Shown here one piece after another: positions 11,064 to 22,119 of a stretch of 64,000 nt of DNA (position 1 is the stretch's first letter; every line of letters begins with the position of its first letter). The stretch is taken from contig CM049990.2 in the NCBI GenBank assembly GCA_016630955.3, positions 1,922,001 to 1,986,000 on the forward strand, written 5' to 3'. Below the pieces are notes generated by a model. That model was not told where the DNA came from, ran no database searches, and saw nothing but the letters and a program-made list of their open reading frames with translations. The DNA comes from Didymella arachidicola. Lineage: Eukaryota > Ascomycota > Dothideomycetes > Pleosporales > Didymellaceae. The position numbers were made by a program, and so were the translations under genes.

Positions 11064-12764
11064 CTACTCGGGGATAATGTGATCTTTCGCATCAACGCCC
11101 GCCTTCCAGCGATACTTCGAAGCGATGTGTTCGTCCAGCGGGCCCTTTTGCCCGGGCTTTCCGTAAAAGTTCTCTCTGTACGTGCCTCCAGGGACGGCAT
11201 AGTCCTCCCAAAACAAGCCTCGCGCTCTCAACTCTGGAAGCAGCAACTCGATAATGTCTTTAAAGGACTGCGGGAACAGAGCGTACGCAAAGTTGAAGCC
11301 ATCTACATCAGCCTCATCAACCCAGGTCTGAAGCCCATCCACGACTTGAGCTGGGGTGCCCACGATGATGGGGCCATTTCCGCCAATGCTCACATGCTCA
11401 GCAACGGTATGCTTAGTCCATTTGGACGTACCAGGGGAAAACTTTGCGTATGCCTCCACAGTCGATCGCACCGCGTTACTCTCGACTTGACGCAACTCCT
11501 CATCATCGCCGTACTTGCCGAGATCAATACCTGTCCATCCGCAGAACAAAGCCAGCGCACCGTCCAGCGAAGCATACTTTCGGTAATCAGCTAACTTCAC
11601 CTGAGCTTCTTCCTCTGTTCGGCCGATAATCGGTGTCACGAGAGCCAGGACCTTGATGTTGCTGGGGTCGCGCCCATGCTGCGTTGCCGCCAGCTCGCGG
11701 ATCTCTGCGATACTCTTTGCAGGGACCGAAGGGCTGAAGGCGCTTACGAAGATTGCTTCCGCACTTTGAGCTGCGAATTGCTTTCCAGCTCTGGACGTGC
11801 CGGCCTGAAGCAGCAGAGGAGTGCGTTGCGGGCTTGGCTGGCAAATATGAGGTCCAGGCACTGTGAAGTACTTGCCGCTGTGGTTGATCTCGCGCACCCT
11901 GTCAGGAATGGTATAGACGCCCTTCTCGCGGTCTAGAACAACCGCATCATCTCTCCAAGAGGATTCGAAGAGCTTGTACATCACTTTCACATACTCTTCG
12001 GCTTGTGCATACCTCTCATCATGCTGCTGTGGTTAGCATGTAAGGCCGACACAACAAAGTTTAACTTACTGCAACCTGCTCCTTGAAACCCATGTTACGG
12101 GCAGCTGAGTCGAGGTAACTTGTAACGATCTGCAGGAACATCAGCCTTGCGTGCATAGCTACAAGCCACAAAACCTACGTTCCAGCCTAGCCGCCCTTTC
12201 GAGAGATGATCAACAGTCGATAGTCTACGAGCCAGATGATAAGGCTGTTCGTATGTCGTCGACACTGTCACTCCGAAACCGATGCTCTTCGTCGCTGCTG
12301 CCATTGCGCTCACTACACTAAGTGGCTCGTTGACAGGCCATTGTGCGCCAGAGATCTTAGCTGCGTCAAGGTTGCCATTGTACACCTTGTGGTCGGTCAG
12401 ATTAAGCTCACACGTAGTGCACCGCTCAATACTAACGTCGTAACCACCAAGTACATCGGCAATGAAGATACCGTGGAACTTGGCTTCTTCTAGGAGCTTT
12501 GCCAGTTCGACCCAGTGCTGGACATCGCCGAACTCATGCGAGTGATCTTCCGGATGTCTCCATAGCCCTGGCGATTGATGCCCGCTGCCTGTTGGTTGTA
12601 TTACAGTCAGTCTAATGTCTACCAATGCGGGTAAAGGGAAGCATTCGTGATGTGGTAAGTCCAGCGAAAATTGGAGATGACGTTGCGTTGGCGCGCAGTC
12701 ACGTGCACATGAACTTACACATCTCTACGAATGCGTTCACAATCCATTTCTTGGGAGTGCTCAT
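11064..12764 (-). CDS. NtaA/SnaA/DszA-type FMN-dependent monooxygenase (copy 1)
   Basis: Five exons: 12764-12719, 12588-12437, 12385-12179, 12129-12070, 12026-11064; 475 aa. The introns are 130, 51, 49 and 43 nt; the 51-nt one has no stop. Splicing restores NAFVEMCSGHQSPGLW, ADVLGGYDVYNGNLDAA and GRLGWNIVTSYLDSAARNMG, all hallmarks of the luciferase-like NtaA family. Members oxidise nitrilotriacetate, pristinamycin IIA or dibenzothiophene sulfone with FMNH2 from a separate reductase. The second half has the QAGTSRAGKQFAAQSAEAIF strand that shapes the flavin site. No flavin reductase is encoded nearby, so reduced FMN would come from elsewhere. It sits divergent from a dehydrogenase. Confidence 0.92.
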
Positions 12765-13378
12765 GATTTCGTATATTTCCTAAAAAATGTCGTGCTCTCA
12801 AGATGAGATATTCTGTGCTTACAGAGGTTTGCATAGGTACCTAGAAATCCGATGTCGCTGTTTGATGTTGCTTCAGTCCTTTGGGGTAAGCACATCATCT
12901 TGTTCGATATTCACGCCATCGCTTATCTCCCGACCCCGACACAAATCAACATCGAGTAACAGAACATGGAGCTGAGCCGCGGTATGTTACTGACACGAGC
13001 CACTCTAGGTCTCACAATCTACCCACGTTGGAGTCAAGCCCTAGCGGCTTCCTGCTAGCCGTCTCCACCAAGTGGTTTACCACGCCATTGGACTCCACTA
13101 TGCCGACAAAACGATCCCCGCGAAGAGGCCGTAGACACCGGCGCGACTGCTCCAACAACCGGTGCATGTAGCTGCACACTAGACCTTTTGTTGATCACTC
13201 CGTAGGATGACGAAGTCGGTCGTCCGGGAATGCCCTTTCAGTAATCGGAACCAAGCCGCCGTGTCGCTGTCGCATCCTGCACCATCCGAGAATCTTCACA
13301 CGGGATTTTGTCCAAGCCTTAACCGGTTCTTGTCTCTACTTGTTGTACACAGCTTTTCGACTTAAAAAAGTTCACAAA
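12765..13378. other. Divergent promoter region, monooxygenase 1 / dehydrogenase
   Basis: 614 bp separating two divergent oxidoreductase genes, suggesting shared control. No gene or clear binding site is seen. Confidence 0.4.
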
Positions 13379-14824
13379 ATGGTTCCCTGGCGCTGGCGAC
13401 CTAAGAGCATCTCAAGAGCACTGTCGCAGCCTGAGCAAGCAACCGCAGCAACCGCAGCAACCGCAGCAACAGCAGCAACGGAAAGAACGACCGATGACGC
13501 ACAAAACCCCTTCCAGCGCCATGCAGTAACTGGCACACATCCAGAACAGCAATCTGCGTTACTGCTGCATGCCATTCGTCAGCCATACCAGGTCACTCCT
13601 GATCGTGCTGTGCCTGAAATCCAGAATGACACAGAGCTGCTGGTAAAGGTCACAGCTGCAGGCCTAAATCCAATAGATTGGAAGTCGCCGTAAGTGCGAA
13701 TAACCTGGCTTGAGACTGACCAAAATGATTGACAGTCATCCAGTGATTTCAACTTCGGTGTCCCCGTTCTCCCCTTCGTTTCTGGTCGCGAATTGTCAGG
13801 TGTAGTTGTTAAAGCGCCGAAAACTCCAGATGCTCGCGTCCGCGAAGGCGATGTAGTAACCATCCCCTCGACCGATTACCGAGATTTGCGCAAAGCTGCT
13901 TTCCAGGAATACAGCATCGCCTCGACCTTCAACACAATACGACTACCGCATAATGTTACGCCTGAGTCTGGTAGCATCTTGGGTGTTGCTTTTGTATCTG
14001 CAGTACTGGCGCTTGGCATCTGCATGGGCGTCAGTTTTGAAGGTGTCGAAGATGGGCCAGATCTATTGAAGATCGTGCGCAGCATTGATCCGGAAAGGCT
14101 GCCTGCAGACATCAGAAAAGAGTGCCTGGAAAATATCAGCGATGAAGATCGAGCAAAGGCAGGAGACTATCTTGTCATTTGGGGTGGCAGCTCTACAAGC
14201 GCACATCTCACCAAGCAGATCGCAAGGTTGACGGGCCTGAAGATTGTCTCAGTTGTTGATAACGCAAAGCACGGTGTACGATTGTCTTCGAACGCAGCTA
14301 CGCGTCCAGATCTACTTGTCGACTCCTACGACCCCGAGAGGGCCATCCATGTCATCAAGCAGGCGACAAAAGACAGTGCACGCTTCGGCTTCGACACAGT
14401 GGGCAAGGAATCTGCTGCACACCTCCTGCGAGCACTAGCATTATCATCATCTCCTATCTCTTCCCTGCCGAAGGACGTACAGGACTACGAACGTAAAGAC
14501 TCAAAGCTACCGACGCCACCATCAACGCCACTAGAGCCAGCTGAAGATGCACCTCGATCACATTTGGTCGGTTTGACAGGATTGCCGAAGACTGACATTC
14601 CTGAAGACGTTACTTTGCATAACGTACCGATCAAACTGTTCCACGAGATACCAGAGGTTGGCGAAGCCTTGAGTACTTGGTGCGAGAAATTGCTTGTGAA
14701 GGGGTTGTTGGTGCCACCAGACGTTGTGGGGACTGTGAATGGATTGGGCGGAATCAATGAAGGACTCGATAGGATGAGGAGACGAGAAATCAGTGGAGGG
14801 CGACTCGTAGCTGTCTTACCCTAG
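13379..14824 (+). CDS. Medium-chain dehydrogenase/enoyl-reductase-like protein
   Basis: Exons 13379-13689 and 13744-14824 (54-nt intron, phase 2) give 463 aa. The GroES-like domain has VKVTAAGLNPIDWKSPDFNF and GRELSGVVVKAP; the Rossmann domain has WGGSSTSAHLTKQIARLTG. The zinc ligands of alcohol dehydrogenases are not apparent, so it resembles zinc-free enoyl or quinone reductases, such as the trans-acting ER partners of fungal polyketide pathways. A low-complexity segment about 35 residues long (Ala-Thr repeats, residues 21-33) and a Pro-rich insert (PTPPSTPLEPAED) are unusual. The start at 13379 (CAAAATGG) is preferred because the frame upstream has only weak alternative codons. Confidence 0.88.
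13439..13479 (+). repeat. 9-bp coding minisatellite
   Basis: About 4.5 copies of GCAACCGCA, the last with one change, lie inside the dehydrogenase and encode an Ala-Thr-rich tract. The unit is a multiple of three, so copy-number change would keep the frame. Confidence 0.8.
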
Positions 14825-15169
14825 CATATGTTCTACTAAACGTACGAAACGTCAGCAACCCTTGCTTCGACGAGGATACATCGTATCAGCATACTGTTTT
14901 CGCTGCTGATCATTCATATGCGTACCATCAGTGACAATTGCTGTACATAAGCTTATAACCTGCTAGAGAATGCGTCTGGCCCTTGGTTTAAGGAAGGATG
15001 GACATCCACCGCAATGTGAAGAACAAGATAGATAAAGCTATCCAGCGACTTCTGTCAACCCGACCATGTTCTAGATTCTGTAAGTACTTAGCTGCGTCGA
15101 TTGGCCATCCTTGCGAGGGGCGGCCAGATTTCGCAGTGGCCTCCTAATAAATTTACACTTTAGTACTAA
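14825..15169. other. Convergent 3' region
   Basis: 345 bp between two convergent stops. It presumably holds both 3' UTRs. No gene is seen. Confidence 0.5.
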
Positions 15170-16785
15170 TCAATGCGTTCCAGTCTTTCCGTGCTTTGAT
15201 TCCACGACAGCTGTCTCAATCGGTACGGTTGCCTTGGCATCGATCTCGTCTTCGAAAGTCTTCTTCTCGCCGAATTCTCTGAGCACCAACCAAGCTGGCC
15301 AGATCGCGACTGCCCAGAGTGCAAAATTCCAGTAAATCCCACCGACCTCCGCAAAAACTGTGACTGAAGTGATACCGTAGCTAACTGCTTGCCAAGCCGA
15401 CTCTGTGCCTCTGAGCAGCGCAGCGTAGCGAATTACTTCTGGTTCGTTCTCCGCAAGCTGACCAATGAAGAAGTAGAGGAACAGGTAGTTGACCTGGAAG
15501 CCAACTGTCAAGAAGACGAAAACGGCGAAACCTCGCCCAAAACCTGGAGACGACCAATCGTATGTTGGCTGAGTCGAGCGGAATTCGGTCGCTAGAATAG
15601 TCGCCCACAACCACCAGGCGCCCTGCAGGACAGCGATGGACCAGAAAGCGCTTCGAGTGCGGATGCGTAGAGAGACCGAAGCCCTGTCTAGGTAGGCTCC
15701 AAGCAGATTCCCGCATATAACGGCCACAATGCCAGAGAGGAAGGAACCTAAGGCACGGGCCCGTACTGAAAACCACACTAGATTGCAATCAGTTAACGAT
15801 TAGCAGTGTCACCAAGATAATACTCACAAGCCAGATACGTGTTATAGACAGCCTCGGCGAACACGGCCTGTCCAATCCAAAGAACAGTGAGGAGAAATCG
15901 CTTTGTGAAAAACAGCTTGGTCGTGGCTTTGATCTCGAACCAGGGGTTATCCAGAATAGCCAGATCCACTCTCTTGCCATCTTTCCTCTGGACTTTGTTT
16001 GGTTTGTTCAAGAACAGGCCAACAAAGGGACCTAAGCATTGTAGTGCAATGAAGATCAGGTAGACCGTATACGACACGCTACCAGCTTGGTCACGGTCTG
16101 CATTGAGGCCAAGATTGATCGCGCCACCAAGAATCTGACCTGCCAACCGAAAGGTGAGCCAGTAGCCGAGTGCCTTGCCCTTATTCCAAGGCTCAGGATA
16201 GGCCACGGCAATGGCAGCCTCAGCCATCCAAAAGACACCCGCCGAGATACCACATAGTGCGCTTCCGAGATAGATGAACCATTCGGTACCAAAGCGGTTA
16301 TTCGTGTACACTAATCCTCATTATTAGCTGTAGAGGCATGCCTGATCTTAGAACTCACGTGCTGCTGCATAGGGAGCATAACCAATGCTACGATTGTGTC
16401 AATAGGTAATGTATAAGGCGATCTTCGTCTTGGCCTGTCTTACGTTCCAAATATCAGCGCGCCCTTAATGCCGATGTAGTGCACAATGGCACTGCTGAAG
16501 TAGCAGCTGACGACCATGAGGCAGAAGGTCAAAGCATTACCAGCATTGACGAGATGGGGCGACTGGGCTCCTCCAGCACCGAGAGAGTTCATCGCGCCCC
16601 AGATACCTGGGGCGGAGAAATTGCAAAGACCGAGAATGGTAATATTGAAGAATGTGCCGCGATACCATTTTGCTGTCTGTGTAAGCTTAAAGCCTGATCA
16701 AAACGAGCTTCAACATACTGGGGTAGTCGCGTCTTTCGACCTCGACGTCGCTGCCAGATTCCAGTGGTGAGTCTTGGGAAGTCAT
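15170..16785 (-). CDS. UNC93-like MFS transporter (second copy)
   Basis: Five exons: 16785-16719, 16672-16444, 16387-16359, 16310-15828, 15777-15170; 471 aa. Exon 3 is only 29 nt. Introns are 46-56 nt, and all phases close. The product repeats the block order of the first copy (WYRGTFFNITILGLCNFSAP, GAGGAQSPHLVNAGNALTF, GYAPYAAALYTNNRFGTEWF), with about 12 membrane segments and a basic central loop. The intron pattern differs from copy 1, so the duplication is not recent. It shares an orientation with the monooxygenase at 17425-19406 and converges on the dehydrogenase. The substrate is unknown; the neighbours suggest uptake or export of their substrate. Confidence 0.9.
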
Positions 16786-17424
16786 GTTCGAAGGCTTCTA
16801 ACCTGCAAGATGTTGGTCAATGTGCGGAAGGATCGACTTTCATATATTATAGTGCTTGCTGCGATCCTCTTGAGCTTTCGGAGGATTTCAAAACAGGCTA
16901 GCAAGTACCGAAGGCACCATAGGCCAAAGCGTGGAAGCACACGCCTGCATGGTGAAGTGCACACGAGTGCCGCACGCTCCGAACCCATGACTCCGGTACT
17001 TGGTGCAAGCTTTTCTAGACCCCTCCCAAGCACGCCTAAATGCAACGCACCAACTGTTAGACACTGCGGCGGCCTTTCCTGGCAGAATGTGGAGGTTCGT
17101 ATTTTGCTGGGGTAGCACGTCATTCCCCCTGCTGTTTGCGAATCACTACATGCAGATAAGAACATCGAACGACTGATTCATGAGAGGATATGTGACGATC
17201 CGATCGAACCAGATGTCGCAATTCCAACTCCAATGAAAGCTCCTGGTGCCCATGCGATGCTGGAACGGATTACCGAATTGGGGTGGGACAACGTGAAATA
17301 CATACGAACATCAACGGGCAACATGGAAGTACACCGAGAACAATCCGAGCACCAGAAGGCCAAATTACGGGCCAAAGGGTAATTGTATTGCGAATGCTAA
17401 TGGCTAGATACGTCAAGAGCATGA
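16786..17424. other. Intergenic, upstream of second UNC93-like carrier
   Basis: 639 bp with no recognisable gene or repeat. It contains the promoter of the carrier and the 3' UTR of the Baeyer-Villiger-type gene. Confidence 0.4.
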
Positions 17425-19406
17425 TTATGCAGACTTCTTTACTGCTCCAGGTAGATCCCACCAGCTCTCATGCACGTCCTTCAGGTCCAGCTCTTGACCA
17501 GGCGCTCTCAGATATGACACGAGATCAGAAGTCTCGTCCGTCTCTCTCTTCGTGTATCCGTTGCCAAAGTACGCAAATCTATTCTGTTTGTTGAAGCGTT
17601 CGTACTCCCAGTCTTCCCAGCGAGGTTCGCGCCGGACAAGCGTAAGTCCAGCTGCAGATCCAGGCCAAACACCATGGATGCGCTGTCCTGGGACTCCGCC
17701 ATTATTCCAAGAGGAGCAGTTGTCGGTCAGAACCGTGTTGGGAAAGAAGGCGTCGCAGTAATCGACGAAATCATCTGCAGCCTCTCTCGATGGCGCGATT
17801 GACTTGATGCCTTGTGATGACACCTTTCGCAGGACCTTCGCAAAGAAGGTCAATGCTGTCTCTACAGCTTGTGGTACCGTTCCGGATGGACCGGTAGCAT
17901 GCGGTCCCGCAAGGAAGAACAAGTTTGGAAACCCTGGCGTTGCAGCACCCAGATATGTATAGGGAAAGCCAAACTTTCCATCAGGCTTCCAGGCTTTGTT
18001 CAAGTCAACTCCGCGCGCTTTGATAGGGAAGGGTGGTACAAGATCGGTATTTGCCCCAGTAGCACAGAAGATAGCTTCGAATTCGTAAGTTTGGCCGTCT
18101 ATTGTCTCCAGGCCAGTGGGTGTGAATCGTTTGATTGGTGTCTTTACCAGCTCCGTATTCTCCTCTGTAAGTGACTCGAGGTAGCCGGGACCTGGTGTCA
18201 ATCTTCGGCAGTTTGGCGCAAATTCAGGAATCAAGCCATCGAGTAACTCAGGCTTCTTTGCTGCCCGCGCTTTCATCACCTCAATAAAGGTCTCGCGGAT
18301 GCCTTCATTCTCCTCTGATCCTCGGATTATAGCGCGGAATCGGCGCCAGTACCTCTCCTCAATGTCTTTTCGGAATCTAAGGTAAGTCTCTGGGTCTTTG
18401 AACGACTCTCGTTGATCTTCTGGATACGGTTGTGGCTCAAAAGTCCTCTCGTCTCCAGCCCAAGACGTAGCGATCCACGTGGGGTTTCGAACGAAATGAG
18501 TGACATGCTTCGCAATCCGCTGCAAATGCGGCACTATCTGAAGTCCGCTGGCTCCATTACCGATAACCGCAACCTTCTTATCAGTGGGATCAAAGGATGG
18601 GTCCCAGTTGGACGTGTGTCGCAGATGGCCTTTGTAGCTGTCAAGTCCTGGGTAATCTGGTAGCTTCCATGCGTTGAATCGGCCAATGGCGGTAATAACA
18701 AAGTCAAACTCCTCGTGAATAGACTTGTTGTTGACCAGGTCATGGACTCTCAGACTCCACTTCGACTTTGCGTCATCCCAAGATGCATCGTCAACACGGT
18801 GCTGTAGCTTGAGATACTTGTACACGTCATGCTTCCTGGCCGTTGCTTGCCAATAATCTCGGATCTCAGCGCCCTTCGCAAAGATCTCGGACCATTGCGT
18901 GTTAGGAGAAAATGTACTCTGATAGACGTGTGCAGGTATATCACAACGGACACCTGGGTACTGATTTTCAAGCCAAGTACCACTCTACGAAGTATCAGAG
19001 ATGAACAGATTGTTGCATACTAGTTCGGACTTACCACATCGTTATTCTTCTCGAAGATGGTCAGTTGAACACCAGGAACTTTAGCCGGGAGCAGAATGCC
19101 TGCATTGATACCAGACAAGCCCGCCTATCCGATGTTAAGGGTTATCCCAAAAAGTATTCTGGATGCTATACTTACGCCAATAACGGCGACCCTCAGTGGT
19201 CTGAAGTCATCGATGTGACGGCTAGAGTCAATTTGTATCCGCGATACTGGATACTCGATTGGCAATGCTTGACGTGTGTTGACCTGCTCCGTCTCGCTCA
19301 CAGGTGCGAGATGCTGTGTCAACTGCGCGACGCGTCGCGTCGAAGTTGCTGTTGGCGACGTCTTGCCGAGCGTGTCAGGCGCGGGAATAACGCGGCTGGA
19401 AGCCAT
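17425..19406 (-). CDS. Baeyer-Villiger-type FAD monooxygenase
   Basis: Exons 19406-19176, 19124-19035 and 18984-17425 (introns 51 and 50 nt, both phase 0) give 626 aa. The first intron splits the FAD fingerprint; splicing gives VAVIGAGLSGINAG. Next come SGTWLENQYPGVRCDIPAH and the NADPH-binding VAVIGNGASGLQIVPHL. The Baeyer-Villiger fingerprint appears as YKGHLRHTSNWD, with Tyr in the first position instead of Phe. Relatives oxidise ketones to esters or lactones with NADPH and O2. The length is slightly above the usual 530-600 aa because of a Ser/Thr-rich N-terminal extension. It is divergent from a Dal5-type carrier. Confidence 0.92.
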
Positions 19407-19862
19407 TGCGATCTGGGTTTAGTCTACGAACTTGGAGAGGGAGGCTCGCAGCTCGTTCTTTGCAACAACAAACGGTGAGGACGAGCCTCTCATCTAGGTC
19501 TGTATTAAAGGTCGGCCGAATGGACTCACAGCACAATTCCGAGCCACGTCCGGTCCGTTATCGCCCCACGTTCGATACCTCCGCATGATGGTGGAAATCA
19601 CGCCTTCACCCCACTCGCTGACGGTATAGCGCCATGTGGCGGCCAAGGTGTCGTGCTCGTCGCTACCCTGCCACTTCTCAGCATGAGGATCGCCAGGCTT
19701 GAGTCGAGCCTACATGGTTTGCGCGCAAGCGACAGAGTTCACGTTGGAGTGGTTGGGCAATTCCTGCGCTGGGACCATGTAGACGAAGATAAACATACAT
19801 AAGGTTGCAGGAGGGCATGCAGCGCAGACCAACAGCAAAAATCCTTGAGACGACTCGCCATA
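19407..19862. promoter_or_regulatory. Divergent promoter, Baeyer-Villiger-type / Dal5-type genes
   Basis: 456 bp between two divergent starts. Seen by eye: one AGATAA (19788-19793), a possible GATA-factor site used in nitrogen control, and ATAGCGCCAT (19626-19635), a 9-of-10 match to the Cys3-type consensus. Both are short and may be chance matches. Confidence 0.3.
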
Positions 19863-21462
19863 ATGTCTGCACTGAGCAAGAGTCGCAAATGGTATCAAAT
19901 CCGCTGGTTTCAGGACTACGATACTCCGGAGGAACGGAAGCTCATTGCGAAGCTCGATTTCCTCATTGTACCCTATGTTTTCCTTGCCTACTGGGTGAAA
20001 TACATCGATCAAGCCAATATCAGTACGTCTTTACACATGAGTGACGGCCTGACGACTGACAAGAAAAGACAATGCATATGTTGCTGGCCTCAAAGAGGAT
20101 CTGGGATTCCATGGCAATGAGCTAGTTCGCCTCCAGACAATGTATGTTGTCGGCGCGGTGGTTGGCCAGCTACCTTTCATGTATCTGTTCACACGGATCC
20201 CCATGTTCTACCTAGTTCCGTTCCTCGATGTTGCCTGGGGCATCTTCACTCTGCTCCAGTACCGAGTCCATTCGTTTTCAGAGCTAGCCGCATACAGATT
20301 TTTGGTCGGATTCTTTGAGGCTGCTTTCTTCCCAGCCATTCACTACATCTTCGGTAAGATCACTGTGTCACACCTGAGCATTACAGCTTACCGTGTCGTA
20401 GGTTCGTGGTATCGAGGCGATGAGATAGGCCGTCGTGGTGGTTTCTTTTACGTCGGTCTAACGCTGGGCACCCTGACAGCTGCATTGATCCAGTCTGGAG
20501 CAACTTCGCGTCTCGATGGTATCCATGGGCTTGCTGGTTGGCGTTGGATGTACATCATCTGTGCCATTATCACAATTCCTGTCGGTCTTCTCGGTCTATG
20601 TGTTCTCCCTGGCACTCCAGATAAACCTAATAAGCTTGTCTTGACCGAGCACGATGTCACAATTGCGAGGAATCGTCTTGAGCGTGCAGGCCACAACGTC
20701 AGAGGCAGTGTCAATAGGGGTACTTTGGTCAAGATTGCCAAATCGCCGCTCATCTGGGCTTTCTTACTTCTGGATATATTCTTCTGGAATGGATGCATCA
20801 ACACGTCTTCCGGCGGTTATCTACTCTGGTTGAAGAGCTTGAATCGATACTCCCCGGCGCGCATCAACGAACTTGGTGCTATTTCACCAGCGCTCGGTAT
20901 CTTCTACACACTTGCTGTTTGCTTTGCATCCGATCTGATACTTGGACCGGCCTGGGCTATAACTGTTGCACACATTTGGAACATCATTGGTCTTATCATC
21001 CTTACCGTTTGGGACGTCCCGGAGCCGGCTATCTGGTTTGCCTTCATGACCACGTACTCAGCTGTGGCCATGTCAAGTGTGTTGTACGGATGGATCAATA
21101 GTCAGCTCAGCTATTCTCCAGCAGAGCGGGCCGTTGCACTTGTTCTTGCTAATACCCTGGCTCAATCAACCACAGCATGGACGCCACTCCTGGTTTTCAA
21201 GACAGTCGAAGGACCCCGATTTCCCAAAGGATGGCCTTTCGTGCTTGCCAACGCAGTGTGTCTGATCATATTGGCACATATCATCAGGTTGTATATCAAA
21301 AAGAGACCCGTGTATGTACTGAGTTGCTATATTACAGCATCGCCTGCTAATTCCTTCAGCAAACAAGGATCGATCTCCGACAATGAGAGTGCGGCCTCCA
21401 TTCACGAGACCGTCGAGGCCTCCAAGCCAATAGTACTCCCAGCACAGGAAGGTCCAGCATGA
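19863..21462 (+). CDS. Dal5/Tna1-family anion:cation symporter
   Basis: Exons 19863-20022, 20069-20353, 20402-21311 and 21360-21462 (introns 46, 48, 48 nt) give 485 aa. The second and third introns are multiples of three with no stop, so the unspliced frame looks continuous. Removing them gives HYIFGSWYRGDEIGRRGG and KKRPVKQGSISD. Features of the allantoate permease family are ERKLIAKLDFLIVPYVFLAYWVKYIDQANI at the start, and about 12 membrane segments. Relatives import allantoate, pantothenate, nicotinate, or similar organic anions. It is divergent from the Baeyer-Villiger-type gene and upstream of monooxygenase 2, so it may bring in their substrate. The start at ATG 19863 is the only ATG in reach. 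Confidence 0.93.
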
Positions 21463-22119
21463 AACCAGTAACTCCCTTGCAATCAATCACTTGTCATGTG
21501 GATCGGGATGGGATACATAGATGATAGTACAGAGGATCGTAGAGTATAGCTTGAATCCTTGCGGTGCTCATGCTGCTTCATTGTCTCTAAATCCTGCGTA
21601 TCATCTATTGCATTAGCGGAACGAATTGAACTGGAACTGAAATGGCCTGACTGGTCCTCAGGTTCGACAAGATGTATGTGAACCCAAGCTCATGTGACGA
21701 GCTTTGGTCGGACATAGCCTTGCGTGAAGCGCGTTGCTGGACGAAAGTCAATTCTTGTGGGATTCTCAACATTTACATTCTACCGGGATCCAATAGAGAA
21801 ATCCACCGTCAAAGCACGCAACACAGACTGTTTTCATGCACGGCGTCAATGGCGTGCATGATTGTGCAGTTGTTCCTACCCCACAGTGCCTCGCGACATC
21901 GAATAACGGTGTTCAGGATGGCGCAATCGCCGCTCTGCATTGCGATTCTCCCCACAAGAGAGCGACCTTGAACGCCATCATAGTGGGCTATACCATCAGA
22001 AAGATCTTCTGATATATCATAGCATTGCTCTCACTCAAATGACAAGTTGTTAAGTGGGACTAAGTGCTAGTCAGAAGTGCTGATATTGGACTGGCCGGAT
22101 TGCCAAAGAACATAGCATC
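21463..22119. other. Intergenic, upstream of monooxygenase 2
   Basis: 657 bp with no gene. ATGGCGCAAT at 21918-21927 is a 9-of-10 match to the Cys3-type consensus. Confidence 0.35.

Noticed and set aside
19845..19863. An earlier start for the Dal5-type carrier at 19845.
   Set aside because: The codon there is TTG; the first ATG is at 19863, which fits the family start.
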